Assembly (NCBI GenBank): GCA_964629735.1
Contig: CAZVQX010000004.1
Location: 1 to 50,800 of the forward strand
Origin: CAZVQX01 sp964629735
Lineage (GTDB): Bacteria; Bacillota_I; Bacilli_A; RF39; UBA660
Length of the DNA stretch: 50,800 bases
Direction of reading: 5' to 3'
Shown piece after piece: positions 32,705-42,421 of this stretch. The notes beneath the pieces were generated by a model, which saw nothing but the letters and a program-made list of their open reading frames with translations, was not told the origin of the DNA and did not search any database. Position numbers and translations under genes: made by a program. Each line of letters begins with the position of its first letter. The first letter of the stretch is position 1.

Positions 32705-35700
32705 TAAAATAGTGACAATTGATTAGATTCATCTAGATGATCTAATATTCCCATTAAACGCATTTTTTCAATTGTTGTCACTGTTACCTTACCCCTTTTT
32801 TGTAAATCCTCAATGCTAATGAACGGTTTCTTTTTTCTTTCTTCAACTATTTTGTTGGCAACTTGACTACCTAATCCATCAATCGCACGGAATGGTGGTA
32901 ATAAGGTTTTATCGTCTAAAATAATAAAATTAGTTGCATCGCTTTTGTTAATATCAATATTAGCAAATTTAAAACCGCGTGCTGTCGCTTCTAAAGCAAC
33001 GTTTAAAACATCCAAAATTGCCATTTCCTTATTAGTAGCATCGTATCCTTTTTCTGCAATTTCACCAATTACATCTTTTATTGCATCATAACCTTTAATC
33101 ATGGCATCAATATTAAAGTCATTACATCTGATTGAAAAATATGCTGAATAATAATAAATAGGATGATGAACTTTAAACCAGGCAATTCTCAATGCGCTCA
33201 TAACATAAGCTGCAGCATGAGCCTTCGGGAACATATATTTTATTTTGCGACATGATTCAATATACCAGTCTACAATTCCCGCTTCTTTCATCATTTCTTC
33301 ATAATCTTTCCATGCTTCTGGTTCACGACTAGGACGACCTTTTCTAACAAACTCCATTATTTTAAAAGCAGCTTTCGGTTTTAAACCATTATACGATAAA
33401 TAAACCATAATATCATCACGACAACCAATAACATCTTTAAATTCACAAACATTATTTTGAATTAATTCTTGGGCATTACCTAACCACACATCTGTCCCAT
33501 GTGATAATCCCGATATTTTTAATAACTCACCAAAAGTTTTTGGCTTTGTTTCTTTTAACATGCCAATAACAAAATTTGTACCAAATTCTGGAACACCTAA
33601 CGTTCCTGTTTCACACATAATTTGTTCTTTAGTTACACCTAAAACTTCAGGTGATGAAAATATTTTCATTACTTCCGGATCAGACATATCAATTTTAGTT
33701 ACATCAATGCCTGATAAGTCTTGTAACATTCTTAAAATAGTTGGATCATCATGACCAAGAATATCAAGTTTTAATAAACTTTCATCAATTGCATGATAAT
33801 CAAAGTGAGTAGTTCTCCATAAAGAGTTTGGATCATCAGCTGGAAATTGATATGGAGTAAAATCATAAACATCTTTATAATTAGGGATAACAACAATTCC
33901 ACCTGGATGTTGTCCCGTTGTTCTTTTAACCCCGGTACAACCCTTAGCTAATCTTTCAACTTCAGCACCTCTTAAATTAATACCTTTATCTTCACAATAT
34001 CCCATAACAAAACCATAAGCTGTCTTATCTGCAACAGTGCCAATTGTTCCAGCCCGATAAACATTATCAACCCCAAACAATTCTTTGGTATATTCATGGG
34101 CCCGCCATTGATATTCACCTGAAAAATTTAAATCAATATCTGGAACTTTATCTGCATCAAAACCTAAAAATGTAGCAAATGGCATATCATGGCCATCACG
34201 ATTCATAACTGTATTACATTTAGGACATTTTTTACTTGGCAAATCATAACCGCTAGAATATTTACTGCCTAAAACAACCCCATTTTCTTCAAAGATACTG
34301 TGTTTACAATTTGGGCACAAATAATGTGGTGGCAATGGATTAACTTCAGTAATTCCCATTAAGGTAGCAACAAACGAAGAGCCGACCGAACCACGACTAC
34401 CAACTATATATCCATCATCATTGGATTTTTTCACGAGTTTATGAGCGATTAAATATATAACATCAAATTCACCTTTTATAATCCCTTTCAACTCTTCCTT
34501 TATTCTCTCATCAAGTAAAGTAGGTAATGGATTTCCATATAATTCATAAGCCTTTTCATAAACCATTTTATTAACTTCTTCTGCAGAATTCTCAATTCTT
34601 GGCGAAAATGGTATACCTTTGGTATCAACTAACACTTCATAAATATCAACCATATTTGCTATTTTATTAGGGTTAGTAACAACAATTTCTTCAGCTATAT
34701 CCTTATCTAAAAAACTAAAATTTTTTAACATTTCATTTGTCGTTCTAAAATGATTACTTGGAATGTTATTAATATTATTACGCGCTAATGGATGACGACC
34801 ACCGCCTGGAACTTTTTGATTGACTATAATTTCACGATATATTTTATCATCTAATTTAAGATGATGAACATCACCGGATGCTACAACTAATTTGCCAGCA
34901 TCTTTTCCAACTCTAACAATTTTTTTAATATTTTCAGTTAATTCAAATGTATTAGCAAATACACCACTTTGTATTAAATGATCATAACAATCAATTGGCT
35001 GAACTTCAATATAGTCATAAAAATTCATTATCTCTGATAGTTCTTCTTCCGTTTTAGAGCGTGCTTCGACAAAAACTTCACTTTCATAACAACCACTACT
35101 AATTAATAAACCTTCTCTTAATTTTTGTATTTCACTTCTTAAAATCCTTGGTGTTTTATATAAATATTTAGTATTAGCATAACTGATTATTTTAAATAAA
35201 TTTTTAATACCGATTTCATTACGAGATAAAATATTAATATGATATGTCCTACCAAATTTATGAATTTCCTCTTTTGAAACTAATTTATCTAAATCACTGA
35301 TTGTTTTAAATGTTTTTGTCGGTAATTTATTAATCATTTTATGAAAAACCATTGCCGTACCCTCGGCATCATAATCTGCACGATGGTGAGCATCTTCATC
35401 AAAATCAACCTTATATCTTTTAACTAAAGCTGATAGACTATGACGAAATTGGTTTGGCTCTAAAGCACGTGACAATTCTAAAGTATCAATAATTGGGTTT
35501 TTAAAAGTTCCTAAATCGTATTTAGCATAAGCCATTTCTAAGAAAGATAAATCGAATTTAGCATTATGGGCAATTAATGGCGCATCACCAAACCAATCAA
35601 TAAATCTTTTAATAACTTCTTTTTCTGATGGTTTACCTTTTAACATATCATCTGTTATTTTTGTTATTTCTGTTATTTTTGCTGGTAATGGTCGACCAGG

Positions 35701-37044
35701 ATCGATTAATTCTGAAAACCGATCAATTATTTCTCCATTTTTGATTTTAACAGCACCAGCTTCAATAATTTGATCACCACCACCGGCATTAAAACCAGTT
35801 GTTTCAAAATCAAATACGACATAAGTTGTATTTAATAAATCTGTTTCATTCGCATTAACAACAATGTCAATTTGGTCATTAACCATTGTTAATTCTGCCC
35901 CAAATAAAACTTTAAAAGGTTCTTCCCCCTCTGCTAACTTTTTATTTATACTTTTCATCTCACGATAAATCTCTGGAAAAGCCTGAACACTATTATGATC
36001 AGTTACAGCTACGGCTTTATGCCCCAAGCCCTTAGCATATTTAACTAGGTCAGCTGGTGGCACTAAACCATCCATTTGACTCATAAAGGTATGTGCATGT
36101 AATTCGACTCTTTTTATATCAGCCTCATCCTTTATTTTATTATCTTCTTTAATAATTAAATTTATATCCCGAGCATTTAAAACAATTTCCCGAGCATATT
36201 CATCATATTTTGTATAACCTCTTATTTGGTACCAATTACCAACTTTTAACCTGCTTTTCAAATCACTAAATTGAGTGGCATCACGGGTGAAAATTTTGCA
36301 ATATATACTATTAGTATAATCTGTTATTTTTAAAGTAATTATTTTAAAGTCCGTTCGATTTGATTCAAAAATATCAATATCAAACACATGTCCCTCTACA
36401 ATAACATTTGACTCTTCACTTATAATATTATTGATTGTTGTAGTCTTTCCTTTTATTATATCACCTAATATTATTTTATTAACTGTTTTTACTTGTACTA
36501 CTTTTTCAATTTTTTTGATATCTTCTTTTATTGAATTTTCTATCTCTTCCTTTATTTTTTTAGATTCTTCTTCATTTATTTTTATATCAATTTTTATATT
36601 ACTAAATCCAAACCGTTCAAAATCCTGTTTTAAATTTTTCTTTACACTAGATAATCTCATTTTTTCAGCTTTATTAGCTACTTCAATTATTAAATTATTA
36701 TCCTCTAGTAAAATTTTATTGTTTTTAAAAGTTTCTAAAAAAGGATGTTCCTTACTATATTTTTTAATAACATATTCAAAATATTCTTTGACAATACCTT
36801 TATTTACATTTGACACAATAAATTTTACATCAACTAAATTAACCGTAGGAAATTTTTCTTGAATCTTATTAATAAACTTATCAAAAAGCACTATTGGTAA
36901 GGTTTTATTTATGTTTATTGTAAAACAATAAGCATTTTTCTTCTGGTCACATATTATTTTTTCAATATAACCTTCATTAAAATATTTATATTCTTCATCA
37001 TTAAATGATAATTGTTCTAATAAAATTTCTAACTTCTTATCCAC
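32704..37044 (-). CDS. polC: DNA polymerase III alpha subunit, PolC type
   Basis: This 1446-residue protein is the replicative polymerase of low-GC Gram-positives. Domains in order are a Lys-rich N-terminal region, an OB fold (about 200-295), a PHP domain (VELHAHTFMSQMDGL, TDHNSVQAF) interrupted by a DEDD proofreading exonuclease (VVFDFETTGFNAGGGDQIIEAG; LIAHNAKFDLSFLE; HHRADYDAEGT), a zinc knuckle (CPNCKHS ... CPKCNTVM), the palm with VPDIDLNFSGEYQ, and helix-hairpin-helix-rich C-terminal domains. The last residues QLSLF are a classical beta-clamp binding motif. The start is GTG behind GGTGAT. Confidence 0.98.
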   Translation of the reverse strand: MDKKLEILLEQLSFNDEEYKYFNEGYIEKIICDQKKNAYCFTININKTLPIVLFDKFINKIQEKFPTVNLVDVKFIVSNVNKGIVKEYFEYVIKKYSKEHPFLETFKNNKILLEDNNLIIEVANKAEKMRLSSVKKNLKQDFERFGFSNIKIDIKINEEESKKIKEEIENSIKEDIKKIEKVVQVKTVNKIILGDIIKGKTTTINNIISEESNVIVEGHVFDIDIFESNRTDFKIITLKITDYTNSIYCKIFTRDATQFSDLKSRLKVGNWYQIRGYTKYDEYAREIVLNARDINLIIKEDNKIKDEADIKRVELHAHTFMSQMDGLVPPADLVKYAKGLGHKAVAVTDHNSVQAFPEIYREMKSINKKLAEGEEPFKVLFGAELTMVNDQIDIVVNANETDLLNTTYVVFDFETTGFNAGGGDQIIEAGAVKIKNGEIIDRFSELIDPGRPLPAKITEITKITDDMLKGKPSEKEVIKRFIDWFGDAPLIAHNAKFDLSFLEMAYAKYDLGTFKNPIIDTLELSRALEPNQFRHSLSALVKRYKVDFDEDAHHRADYDAEGTAMVFHKMINKLPTKTFKTISDLDKLVSKEEIHKFGRTYHINILSRNEIGIKNLFKIISYANTKYLYKTPRILRSEIQKLREGLLISSGCYESEVFVEARSKTEEELSEIMNFYDYIEVQPIDCYDHLIQSGVFANTFELTENIKKIVRVGKDAGKLVVASGDVHHLKLDDKIYREIIVNQKVPGGGRHPLARNNINNIPSNHFRTTNEMLKNFSFLDKDIAEEIVVTNPNKIANMVDIYEVLVDTKGIPFSPRIENSAEEVNKMVYEKAYELYGNPLPTLLDERIKEELKGIIKGEFDVIYLIAHKLVKKSNDDGYIVGSRGSVGSSFVATLMGITEVNPLPPHYLCPNCKHSIFEENGVVLGSKYSSGYDLPSKKCPKCNTVMNRDGHDMPFATFLGFDADKVPDIDLNFSGEYQWRAHEYTKELFGVDNVYRAGTIGTVADKTAYGFVMGYCEDKGINLRGAEVERLAKGCTGVKRTTGQHPGGIVVIPNYKDVYDFTPYQFPADDPNSLWRTTHFDYHAIDESLLKLDILGHDDPTILRMLQDLSGIDVTKIDMSDPEVMKIFSSPEVLGVTKEQIMCETGTLGVPEFGTNFVIGMLKETKPKTFGELLKISGLSHGTDVWLGNAQELIQNNVCEFKDVIGCRDDIMVYLSYNGLKPKAAFKIMEFVRKGRPSREPEAWKDYEEMMKEAGIVDWYIESCRKIKYMFPKAHAAAYVMSALRIAWFKVHHPIYYYSAYFSIRCNDFNIDAMIKGYDAIKDVIGEIAEKGYDATNKEMAILDVLNVALEATARGFKFANIDINKSDATNFIILDDKTLLPPFRAIDGLGSQVANKIVEERKKKPFISIEDLQKRGKVTVTTIEKMRLMGILDHLDESNQLSLF

Positions 37045-37154
37045 AGTATCACCATTTTAATTATACCATGGATAAAGAAATATATAAATGAAAGAATCAA
37101 TTTTAAATCATAAAAGTTTAGTATTAATACCATATTTAATAATATGTTTATAAC

Positions 37155-37187
37155 AAAAAACACTTATATTTTTTATAAGTGTTTTTA
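37155..37187 (-). terminator. Intrinsic terminator after prmC
   Basis: Minus-strand stem AAAAACACTTATA/TATAAGTGTTTTT with a short loop, overlapping the prmC stop. The remainder of the gap to polC (37045-37154) contains no gene I can support. Confidence 0.88.
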
Positions 37188-37913
37188 ATCGGATAAATTA
37201 TTAAATATAAATAAAAAGCGATTTCTCCCTTGCATATCTTTTTCAATTTTAATAATTGCATTAGGAAAATATTTGTAAGCAATTTTTTCAATACAAGTGC
37301 CTTGTTTATAACCAATTTCAAATGCTATCAGCGACTTTTCTTTTAAAAAGTTTCTAGCATTTCTTAAAATCAATTCATAAAATTCTAAACCATCATTATT
37401 AGCATATAAAGCAAGGTTTGGTTCATTATTTTTAACAAGCCCCATTACTTCTTCTTTTACCGAAATATAAGGGGGATTACTTATTATACAATCATATTTA
37501 TCAGTTAAAGGTTCTAACATATTGCCTAAATAAAAATTAATTTGAACATTATTTAACTTGGCATTTTTTTTAGCAACCTCCAGTGCTTTTTTTGAAATAT
37601 CAACCGCATCTATATGAGTGTTATTTAATTTTTTTGCTAAAGTAATAGCAATACAACCACTACCAGTTCCTAAATCAACTATTTTAATATTTTTATCAAA
37701 ATATTTATTAATATAGTTAATTGTCTTATAAACTAGTTCTTCAGTTTCAAAACGCGGTATTAAAACATCAGGCGTTACCTCAATTAAATTACCATAAAAA
37801 TTAACATTACCTACAATATATTGTACTGGAATTCCTTTTTCTAACTGTTTAATACCTTCTTTTAATTTATCTGGTGAAAGATATTTTTCTAAATACTTAA
37901 TATTGTTCTTCAT
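37185..37913 (-). CDS. prmC: Peptide chain release factor N5-glutamine methyltransferase
   Basis: This 242-residue SAM methyltransferase modifies the GGQ glutamine of release factors. It has a short N-terminal helical domain (QYIVGNVNFYGN, VLIPRFETEELV), the SAM site VDLGTGSGCIAITLA and the NPPYIS catalytic motif. At 242 residues it is shorter than most PrmC (about 280), with a trimmed N-terminus. It overlaps the prfA stop by one base, the usual substrate-enzyme pairing. Confidence 0.95.
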   Translation of the reverse strand: MKNNIKYLEKYLSPDKLKEGIKQLEKGIPVQYIVGNVNFYGNLIEVTPDVLIPRFETEELVYKTINYINKYFDKNIKIVDLGTGSGCIAITLAKKLNNTHIDAVDISKKALEVAKKNAKLNNVQINFYLGNMLEPLTDKYDCIISNPPYISVKEEVMGLVKNNEPNLALYANNDGLEFYELILRNARNFLKEKSLIAFEIGYKQGTCIEKIAYKYFPNAIIKIEKDMQGRNRFLFIFNNLSD

Positions 37914-38965
37914 TACCCTTTTAACAAACGATTTTGGTCCTCTATTATTAAGGCATTAATAATATCAAATAAATCGCCATCCATTATTCTATCTAATTGT
38001 TTTATTGTCAAAGAAATTCGATGATCAGTTACTCGATTTTGCGGATAATTGTATGTTCTTATTTTTTCCGAACGATCACCGGTTCCTACTTTGCTTCTGC
38101 GGGAATTGGCGATCTCTTCTTCTTGCTTTCTTAAAGTTTCTTCATAAACTCTAGCTCGTAATATTTGTAGAGCTTTCTCACGATTTTGAATTTGACTTCT
38201 TTCGTTTTGACACGTTACTACAATTCCTGTTGGAATATGGGTCATTCGGACAGCACTGTCGGTTGTATTAACCGATTGTCCCCCGGCACCGCCACTTCTA
38301 AATACATCCACTTTTAAGTCAGTTGGTTTTATTTCAACATCTACTTCATCGACTTCAGGCATAACTAAAACAGTCGCAGTAGAAGTATGAACTCTTCCTT
38401 GTGTTTCGGTAGCTGGGACTCTTTGAACACGGTGAGCACCACTCTCATATTTTAATTTTGAATAAACATTTTTACCTTTTACCATAAACTCTACTTTTGT
38501 AAATCCACCGATTGAGCTTTCCTCTTCATTAAGAACTTCAATTTTCCAGCCTTCTTTCTCAGCAAAACGAGTATACATTCGATATAGATCCCCAGCGAAA
38601 ATATTTCCTTCGTCGCCACCAGCAGCACCCCTAATTTCCATAATAACATTTTTACCATCATTTGGATCTTTGGGAAGAAGCATAACTTCTAATTCGTCTT
38701 CTTTTTGTTCTTTTTCAAAGTTTAAATTTATTAATTCCTCTTTAGCTAATTCGCACATTTCTGGATCATTAATCATTTCCTTAGCATCTTTAATCGCTTG
38801 AATTATTTTTTTGTAATTTTGATATAAATTATAAATATCTGATATATCTGATTGTTCTTTTGACAATTCCATCATTAACTTGACATTATTTATATTTTCT
38901 TGTTTTATCAATTCATCATTTATTTCATTATATCTTTTCTCTATTTTTTCCAATCTCTCAATCAT
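37913..38965 (-). CDS. prfA: Peptide chain release factor 1
   Basis: This 350-residue protein terminates translation at UAA and UAG. The GGQ loop RSGGAGGQSVN, the codon-recognition tripeptide region VQRVPATETQGRVHTS and the coiled N-terminal domain are visible. AGGAGG precedes the ATG. It is co-transcribed with prmC. An unknown gene and rpoE lie upstream, each separated by hairpins. Confidence 0.97.
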   Translation of the reverse strand: MIERLEKIEKRYNEINDELIKQENINNVKLMMELSKEQSDISDIYNLYQNYKKIIQAIKDAKEMINDPEMCELAKEELINLNFEKEQKEDELEVMLLPKDPNDGKNVIMEIRGAAGGDEGNIFAGDLYRMYTRFAEKEGWKIEVLNEEESSIGGFTKVEFMVKGKNVYSKLKYESGAHRVQRVPATETQGRVHTSTATVLVMPEVDEVDVEIKPTDLKVDVFRSGGAGGQSVNTTDSAVRMTHIPTGIVVTCQNERSQIQNREKALQILRARVYEETLRKQEEEIANSRRSKVGTGDRSEKIRTYNYPQNRVTDHRISLTIKQLDRIMDGDLFDIINALIIEDQNRLLKG

Positions 38966-39018
38966 TTGGAACCTCCTAATTAACTATTAAAAATTATACT
39001 ATAAACATATTGTTTATG

Positions 39019-39047
39019 CAATAAAAAAGCAATTAACGAATTGCTTT
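39019..39047 (-). terminator. Intrinsic terminator after the 232-residue unknown gene
   Basis: Minus-strand stem AAAAGCAATT/AATTGCTTTT with a 4-base loop and T tail, overlapping the gene's last codons. Confidence 0.85.
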
Positions 39048-39731
39048 TGATTTTTCATTGGACAATTTATCAGAGTTTTCTGCAATATAACTCATTATAA
39101 AACTTATTTTTTCTTCTGGTTTTTTTATCGTTTTAACTATACGACAAAAATTCGAATCAATAGATGCTATATTATTTATTTTTTTTAAATTATTTTTAAT
39201 ATATTTAACAAAATTCCTTTTTTCCATTCTATTAATTTGTCTTTTCGTAAAAAAATAATTTTTATCCAAATATTTAATATCAAAAAAATTTTCATTAGAA
39301 AGAATAGAACCGTCAACTGGTGATTCGTATAATATTCTGTCCGGCTTACATGATGTTTTTACTATTATACTACGATCAATTAGATTATTAGTATATATAA
39401 ATTTATTTGTAATTAAATCATAACCTTCTCTTGTAAACAATATATTTGATGTAATATTATGTTTTAAAAACTTTTCATATTCAAAATTATTTGGTAATGA
39501 TTTAAATTTATAGTTAGTAATTAGTTTTCTAGCTATTACTAACCAATCAACATATTCCATACCACTTAGAGTAGATTGTTCATCTTTTAATTTTCCTAAA
39601 ACAACATAATCTTTCTTATTATTTTTTACAAATTCATGCATAATAACAATTTCCTTATGACCACCTTGGACAAAACACACTTGAGCTATATCCTCGTTAG
39701 AAATATTTCGATAATTAACACTCTTCATCAT
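39033..39731 (-). CDS. Unknown protein, 232 residues
   Basis: I do not recognise a family. The protein begins MMKSVNYRNISNEDIAQVCFVQGGHKEIVIMHEF, has a beta-rich first half (DYVVLGKLKDEQSTLSG), a basic middle and a C-terminal helical region rich in Lys, Asn and Ile. There is no signal peptide or membrane helix. It is a single gene flanked by terminators of its own and of rpoE. AGGTGG precedes two adjacent ATGs. Codon use matches its neighbours, so recent transfer is not suggested. Confidence 0.7.
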   Translation of the reverse strand: MMKSVNYRNISNEDIAQVCFVQGGHKEIVIMHEFVKNNKKDYVVLGKLKDEQSTLSGMEYVDWLVIARKLITNYKFKSLPNNFEYEKFLKHNITSNILFTREGYDLITNKFIYTNNLIDRSIIVKTSCKPDRILYESPVDGSILSNENFFDIKYLDKNYFFTKRQINRMEKRNFVKYIKNNLKKINNIASIDSNFCRIVKTIKKPEEKISFIMSYIAENSDKLSNEKSKAIR

Positions 39732-39782
39732 ATAATATAACCACCTAAGTTAATAATAGCATAAATTATTATATTTGTAAAA

Positions 39783-39818
39783 TAAAACCACAATAATGAG
39801 CCCATTACTGTGGTTTAA
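39783..39818 (-). terminator. Intrinsic terminator after rpoE
   Basis: Minus-strand stem AAACCACAGTAATG/CATTATTGTGGTTT, allowing one G-T pair, with a 4-base loop and T-rich tail. Confidence 0.9.
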
Positions 39819-39821
39819 ATG

Positions 39822-40256
39822 TTACATTTCCAACTCTTCATCATCAACAATTGTTAAATCATCAATTTCATCATCTAATTCATCATCTAAATCATTATCT
39901 AGTTCATCGTCGAGTTCTTCATCATTATCAAGATTCTCTTCAACATCTTCTTCCGTTTCAAAAAAATCAACATCTTCATCATCTTCATCATCTTCAAATA
40001 AATTAATCGAATGTTTTTCTCTTAAATCCCATTCATTATTCTCCAATAATATAAATCTTTTATCAATTGTTAATGAAGTATAAAAATCACCAATACCATC
40101 AACATATTGCTCATCACTATAATCTAATAAGTCACATATTGTTTTAAAAATAACTGATGTATTCATTGCCAATTTATTTTCTTTTAATATCATATATGTT
40201 AAATCAGTATATGAAAGAAGTTCAAGTTCTTCCACGCTCATGTCGTTTAACTTCAT
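39822..40256 (-). CDS. rpoE: DNA-directed RNA polymerase delta subunit
   Basis: This 144-residue protein has an N-terminal HARE-type winged helix (about 1-85; LSYTDLTYMILKENK, VDGIGDFYTSLTIDKRFILL) and a long acidic tail made of Asp/Glu repeats (DDEDDEDVDFFETEEDVEEN and onward). Delta recycles RNA polymerase and displaces nucleic acids, and is specific to Firmicutes. It follows argS by 12 bases; Bacillus also keeps rpoE near argS and ywiB. The repetitive GAT/GAA codons produce a spurious Ser-rich frame on the other strand. Confidence 0.93.
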   Translation of the reverse strand: MKLNDMSVEELELLSYTDLTYMILKENKLAMNTSVIFKTICDLLDYSDEQYVDGIGDFYTSLTIDKRFILLENNEWDLREKHSINLFEDDEDDEDVDFFETEEDVEENLDNDEELDDELDNDLDDELDDEIDDLTIVDDEELEM

Positions 40257-40268
40257 AGCTATCCCCCT

Positions 40269-41954
40269 CTACATTTCTTCAGGAACATCAATCCCTAATA
40301 AATTCATACCCTCTTTTAATATTATTGAAACTATTTCACAAATACTTAATCTAAATTGAGTTTTTTCTATATCTTGATCAATTATTTTTTCAAATGCATA
40401 AAATTTATTAAAATCACGTGCGAGCTCAATTATATATTTAGCAATTTCAGATGGATCATAATTTTCTTTTGCACGAACTACTACATTTGGAAAATCGTAT
40501 AATTTAAAAATCAAATTCCATGTATACTCATTAATCTCAATATCATTATAATTAATTTCTAAATTTTGTTTATATTTTAATAATGATTTAATTCTCGCAT
40601 ATGTATATTGAATATATGGCCCGGTCTCACCTTCAAATTTTAATATATCGTCTAAATTAAAATCAATATCGCTAGTTCGGTAATTTTTTAAATCATTGAA
40701 GATTACCGCACCGACCCCAATCTGACAACTAACTTTATCTTTGTTTAATAATTTGGGGCTTCTCTCCTCAATATATTTTTTAGCTAAATTAACAGCTTCA
40801 ACCAAGACATCATGTAATTTTACACTTTTACCCTGACGTGTTGACATTTTTTTACCGTCTTGTAATATTAAACCAAAACCTATATGATGAATATCCTTAC
40901 TCCATTCATATCCCATTTTATCCAAAACCAATTTTAGTTGTGAAAAATGCAAGGTTTGTTCATTACCAACAACATAAAGTGCTTCATCAAAATCATAATT
41001 GTTCTTTCGATAAAAAGCGGCGGCTAAATCTCTTGTTATATATAAAGTTGCACCATCACTTCTTTGAACTAAAGCGGGAGGCATGTCATCACCTAATCTT
41101 ACAACGTATGCACCTTCACTTAATTCTAATAAATTTTTTGAAAACAACTCTTTTATAACTGGTTCCATTTTATCATTATAAAAAGATTCACCGGTATTAT
41201 AATCAAATTTATTAACACCTAATAAATCATATGTTTTTTCAAATTCTTTCAACGATTCATTTTTAAACCAATCCCATAATCTTAAACATTCAGGATCCCC
41301 ATCTTCCAATTTTTTAAAATTTCTACGTCCTTCATCTTCTAATTCTGGACTGTTTTCAACCTCTTGATGAAATTTAACATATAATCTTGTTAATTCATCA
41401 ATTGGATTTGACTTTACTTTTTCTTCGTCACCCCATTTTTGATAAGCATAAATAAGTTTACCAAATTGAGTTCCCCAATCGCCTAAATGATTAATCCCTA
41501 TTACCTTATAACCATTCTTTTCGCATATGTTTTTTAGCGCATTACCAATAACTGTACTTCTTAAATGACCAACACCAAATGGCTTAGCAATATTAGGCGA
41601 AGAATAATCAATAACAATTGTTTTTCCTGTGCCAATATTATTCGAACCATAATTATTTTTATTATCTAATATAACATTAATAACATATTCAGAAACGATT
41701 TTTTTATTAACTAAAATATTTAAATAACCATTTACTACATTAACCGTCTCGTATATTTCGCCTTTTAAATTTTCTTTTATTAAATTAGCAATATCATTTG
41801 GACTTTTTCTCATTACCTTAGAATATGGAAAACACGGCAATGCATAATCACCTAGTTTTCGATCTCTAGGAGTCTCAATTAATATATTTTCTAGCTCGAT
41901 ATATTCCTTTAATATTTCATGTATATCTTTTTGAATTATTTGTTTTAAATTCAT
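40269..41954 (-). CDS. argS: Arginyl-tRNA synthetase
   Basis: This 561-residue class I synthetase has the N-terminal Add1 domain, the HIGH motif in the form SSPNIAKPFGVGHLRSTVIGN, LGDWGTQFGKLI, the KMSKS-like loop GKKMSTRQGKSV, and the C-terminal anticodon domain with GPYIQYTYARIKSLL. It charges tRNA-Arg and needs tRNA for adenylate formation. It overlaps the DUF1934 gene by four bases. No T-box was seen upstream. Confidence 0.97.
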   Translation of the reverse strand: MNLKQIIQKDIHEILKEYIELENILIETPRDRKLGDYALPCFPYSKVMRKSPNDIANLIKENLKGEIYETVNVVNGYLNILVNKKIVSEYVINVILDNKNNYGSNNIGTGKTIVIDYSSPNIAKPFGVGHLRSTVIGNALKNICEKNGYKVIGINHLGDWGTQFGKLIYAYQKWGDEEKVKSNPIDELTRLYVKFHQEVENSPELEDEGRRNFKKLEDGDPECLRLWDWFKNESLKEFEKTYDLLGVNKFDYNTGESFYNDKMEPVIKELFSKNLLELSEGAYVVRLGDDMPPALVQRSDGATLYITRDLAAAFYRKNNYDFDEALYVVGNEQTLHFSQLKLVLDKMGYEWSKDIHHIGFGLILQDGKKMSTRQGKSVKLHDVLVEAVNLAKKYIEERSPKLLNKDKVSCQIGVGAVIFNDLKNYRTSDIDFNLDDILKFEGETGPYIQYTYARIKSLLKYKQNLEINYNDIEINEYTWNLIFKLYDFPNVVVRAKENYDPSEIAKYIIELARDFNKFYAFEKIIDQDIEKTQFRLSICEIVSIILKEGMNLLGIDVPEEM

Positions 41955-42325
41955 TTTATCACCTCATATACTAATTTAAATTTAAACAAATCAATTTCTT
42001 CATTATTCATTTTTAACAAATATTTTATTATTATATTATTATTTGAATTTTTTAATTCTACAGTTTTAATTTCAAGTGGGATTTGATAATTTAGTTTTTT
42101 TATATTATAAACACCTTTCGTTTTTTTATTTAATTGAAAGTCAAAATCAATTGTATAGTCTTCTGACCGCCGAGTCAACAATATTTTATTATCGAATTGT
42201 AAAAGGGTGACCATCACATCTTCTTCTTTATAAGTTATTTTATTATCAATTATAACGCCTAAAGTTTGAAAAGAAGTTTCTTCTTCGCATGTTTTCAAAC
42301 TTGTATTTAACTTAATTTTCGACAT
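41951..42325 (-). CDS. DUF1934 family protein (YwiB-like)
   Basis: This 124-residue, all-beta protein has calycin-like strands: DVMVTLLQFDNKILLTRRS, YTIDFDFQLNKKTKGVYNI and a final LFKFKLVYEVIK. The DUF1934 family includes Bacillus YwiB, whose gene is also next to argS. No function is established. The coupled overlap with argS (ATGA-type) supports a real conserved pair. Assignment is from context and strand pattern. Confidence 0.8.
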   Translation of the reverse strand: MSKIKLNTSLKTCEEETSFQTLGVIIDNKITYKEEDVMVTLLQFDNKILLTRRSEDYTIDFDFQLNKKTKGVYNIKKLNYQIPLEIKTVELKNSNNNIIIKYLLKMNNEEIDLFKFKLVYEVIK

Positions 42326-42421
42326 TTTTTCCTCTTTCCATTAACTGAATGTAATTATAGCATAATTTATATGAAATTGCACTTATAAATTATCAAAAAA
42401 TTCTAATACTAAATTTAGTGG

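Noticed and set aside
36431..36862. Plus-strand frame of 143 residues, Ile/Phe/Ser-rich
   Set aside because: It lies antisense to the N-terminal part of polC, whose frame and domains are certain; the composition is that of a reverse shadow.
39796..40083. Plus-strand Ser-rich frame of 95 residues
   Set aside because: It is the complement of the Asp/Glu repeat codons of the RpoE acidic tail; there is no ribosome site or promoter.
40838..41158. Plus-strand His/Leu-rich frame of 106 residues
   Set aside because: Antisense to argS, with shadow-like composition and no start signals.
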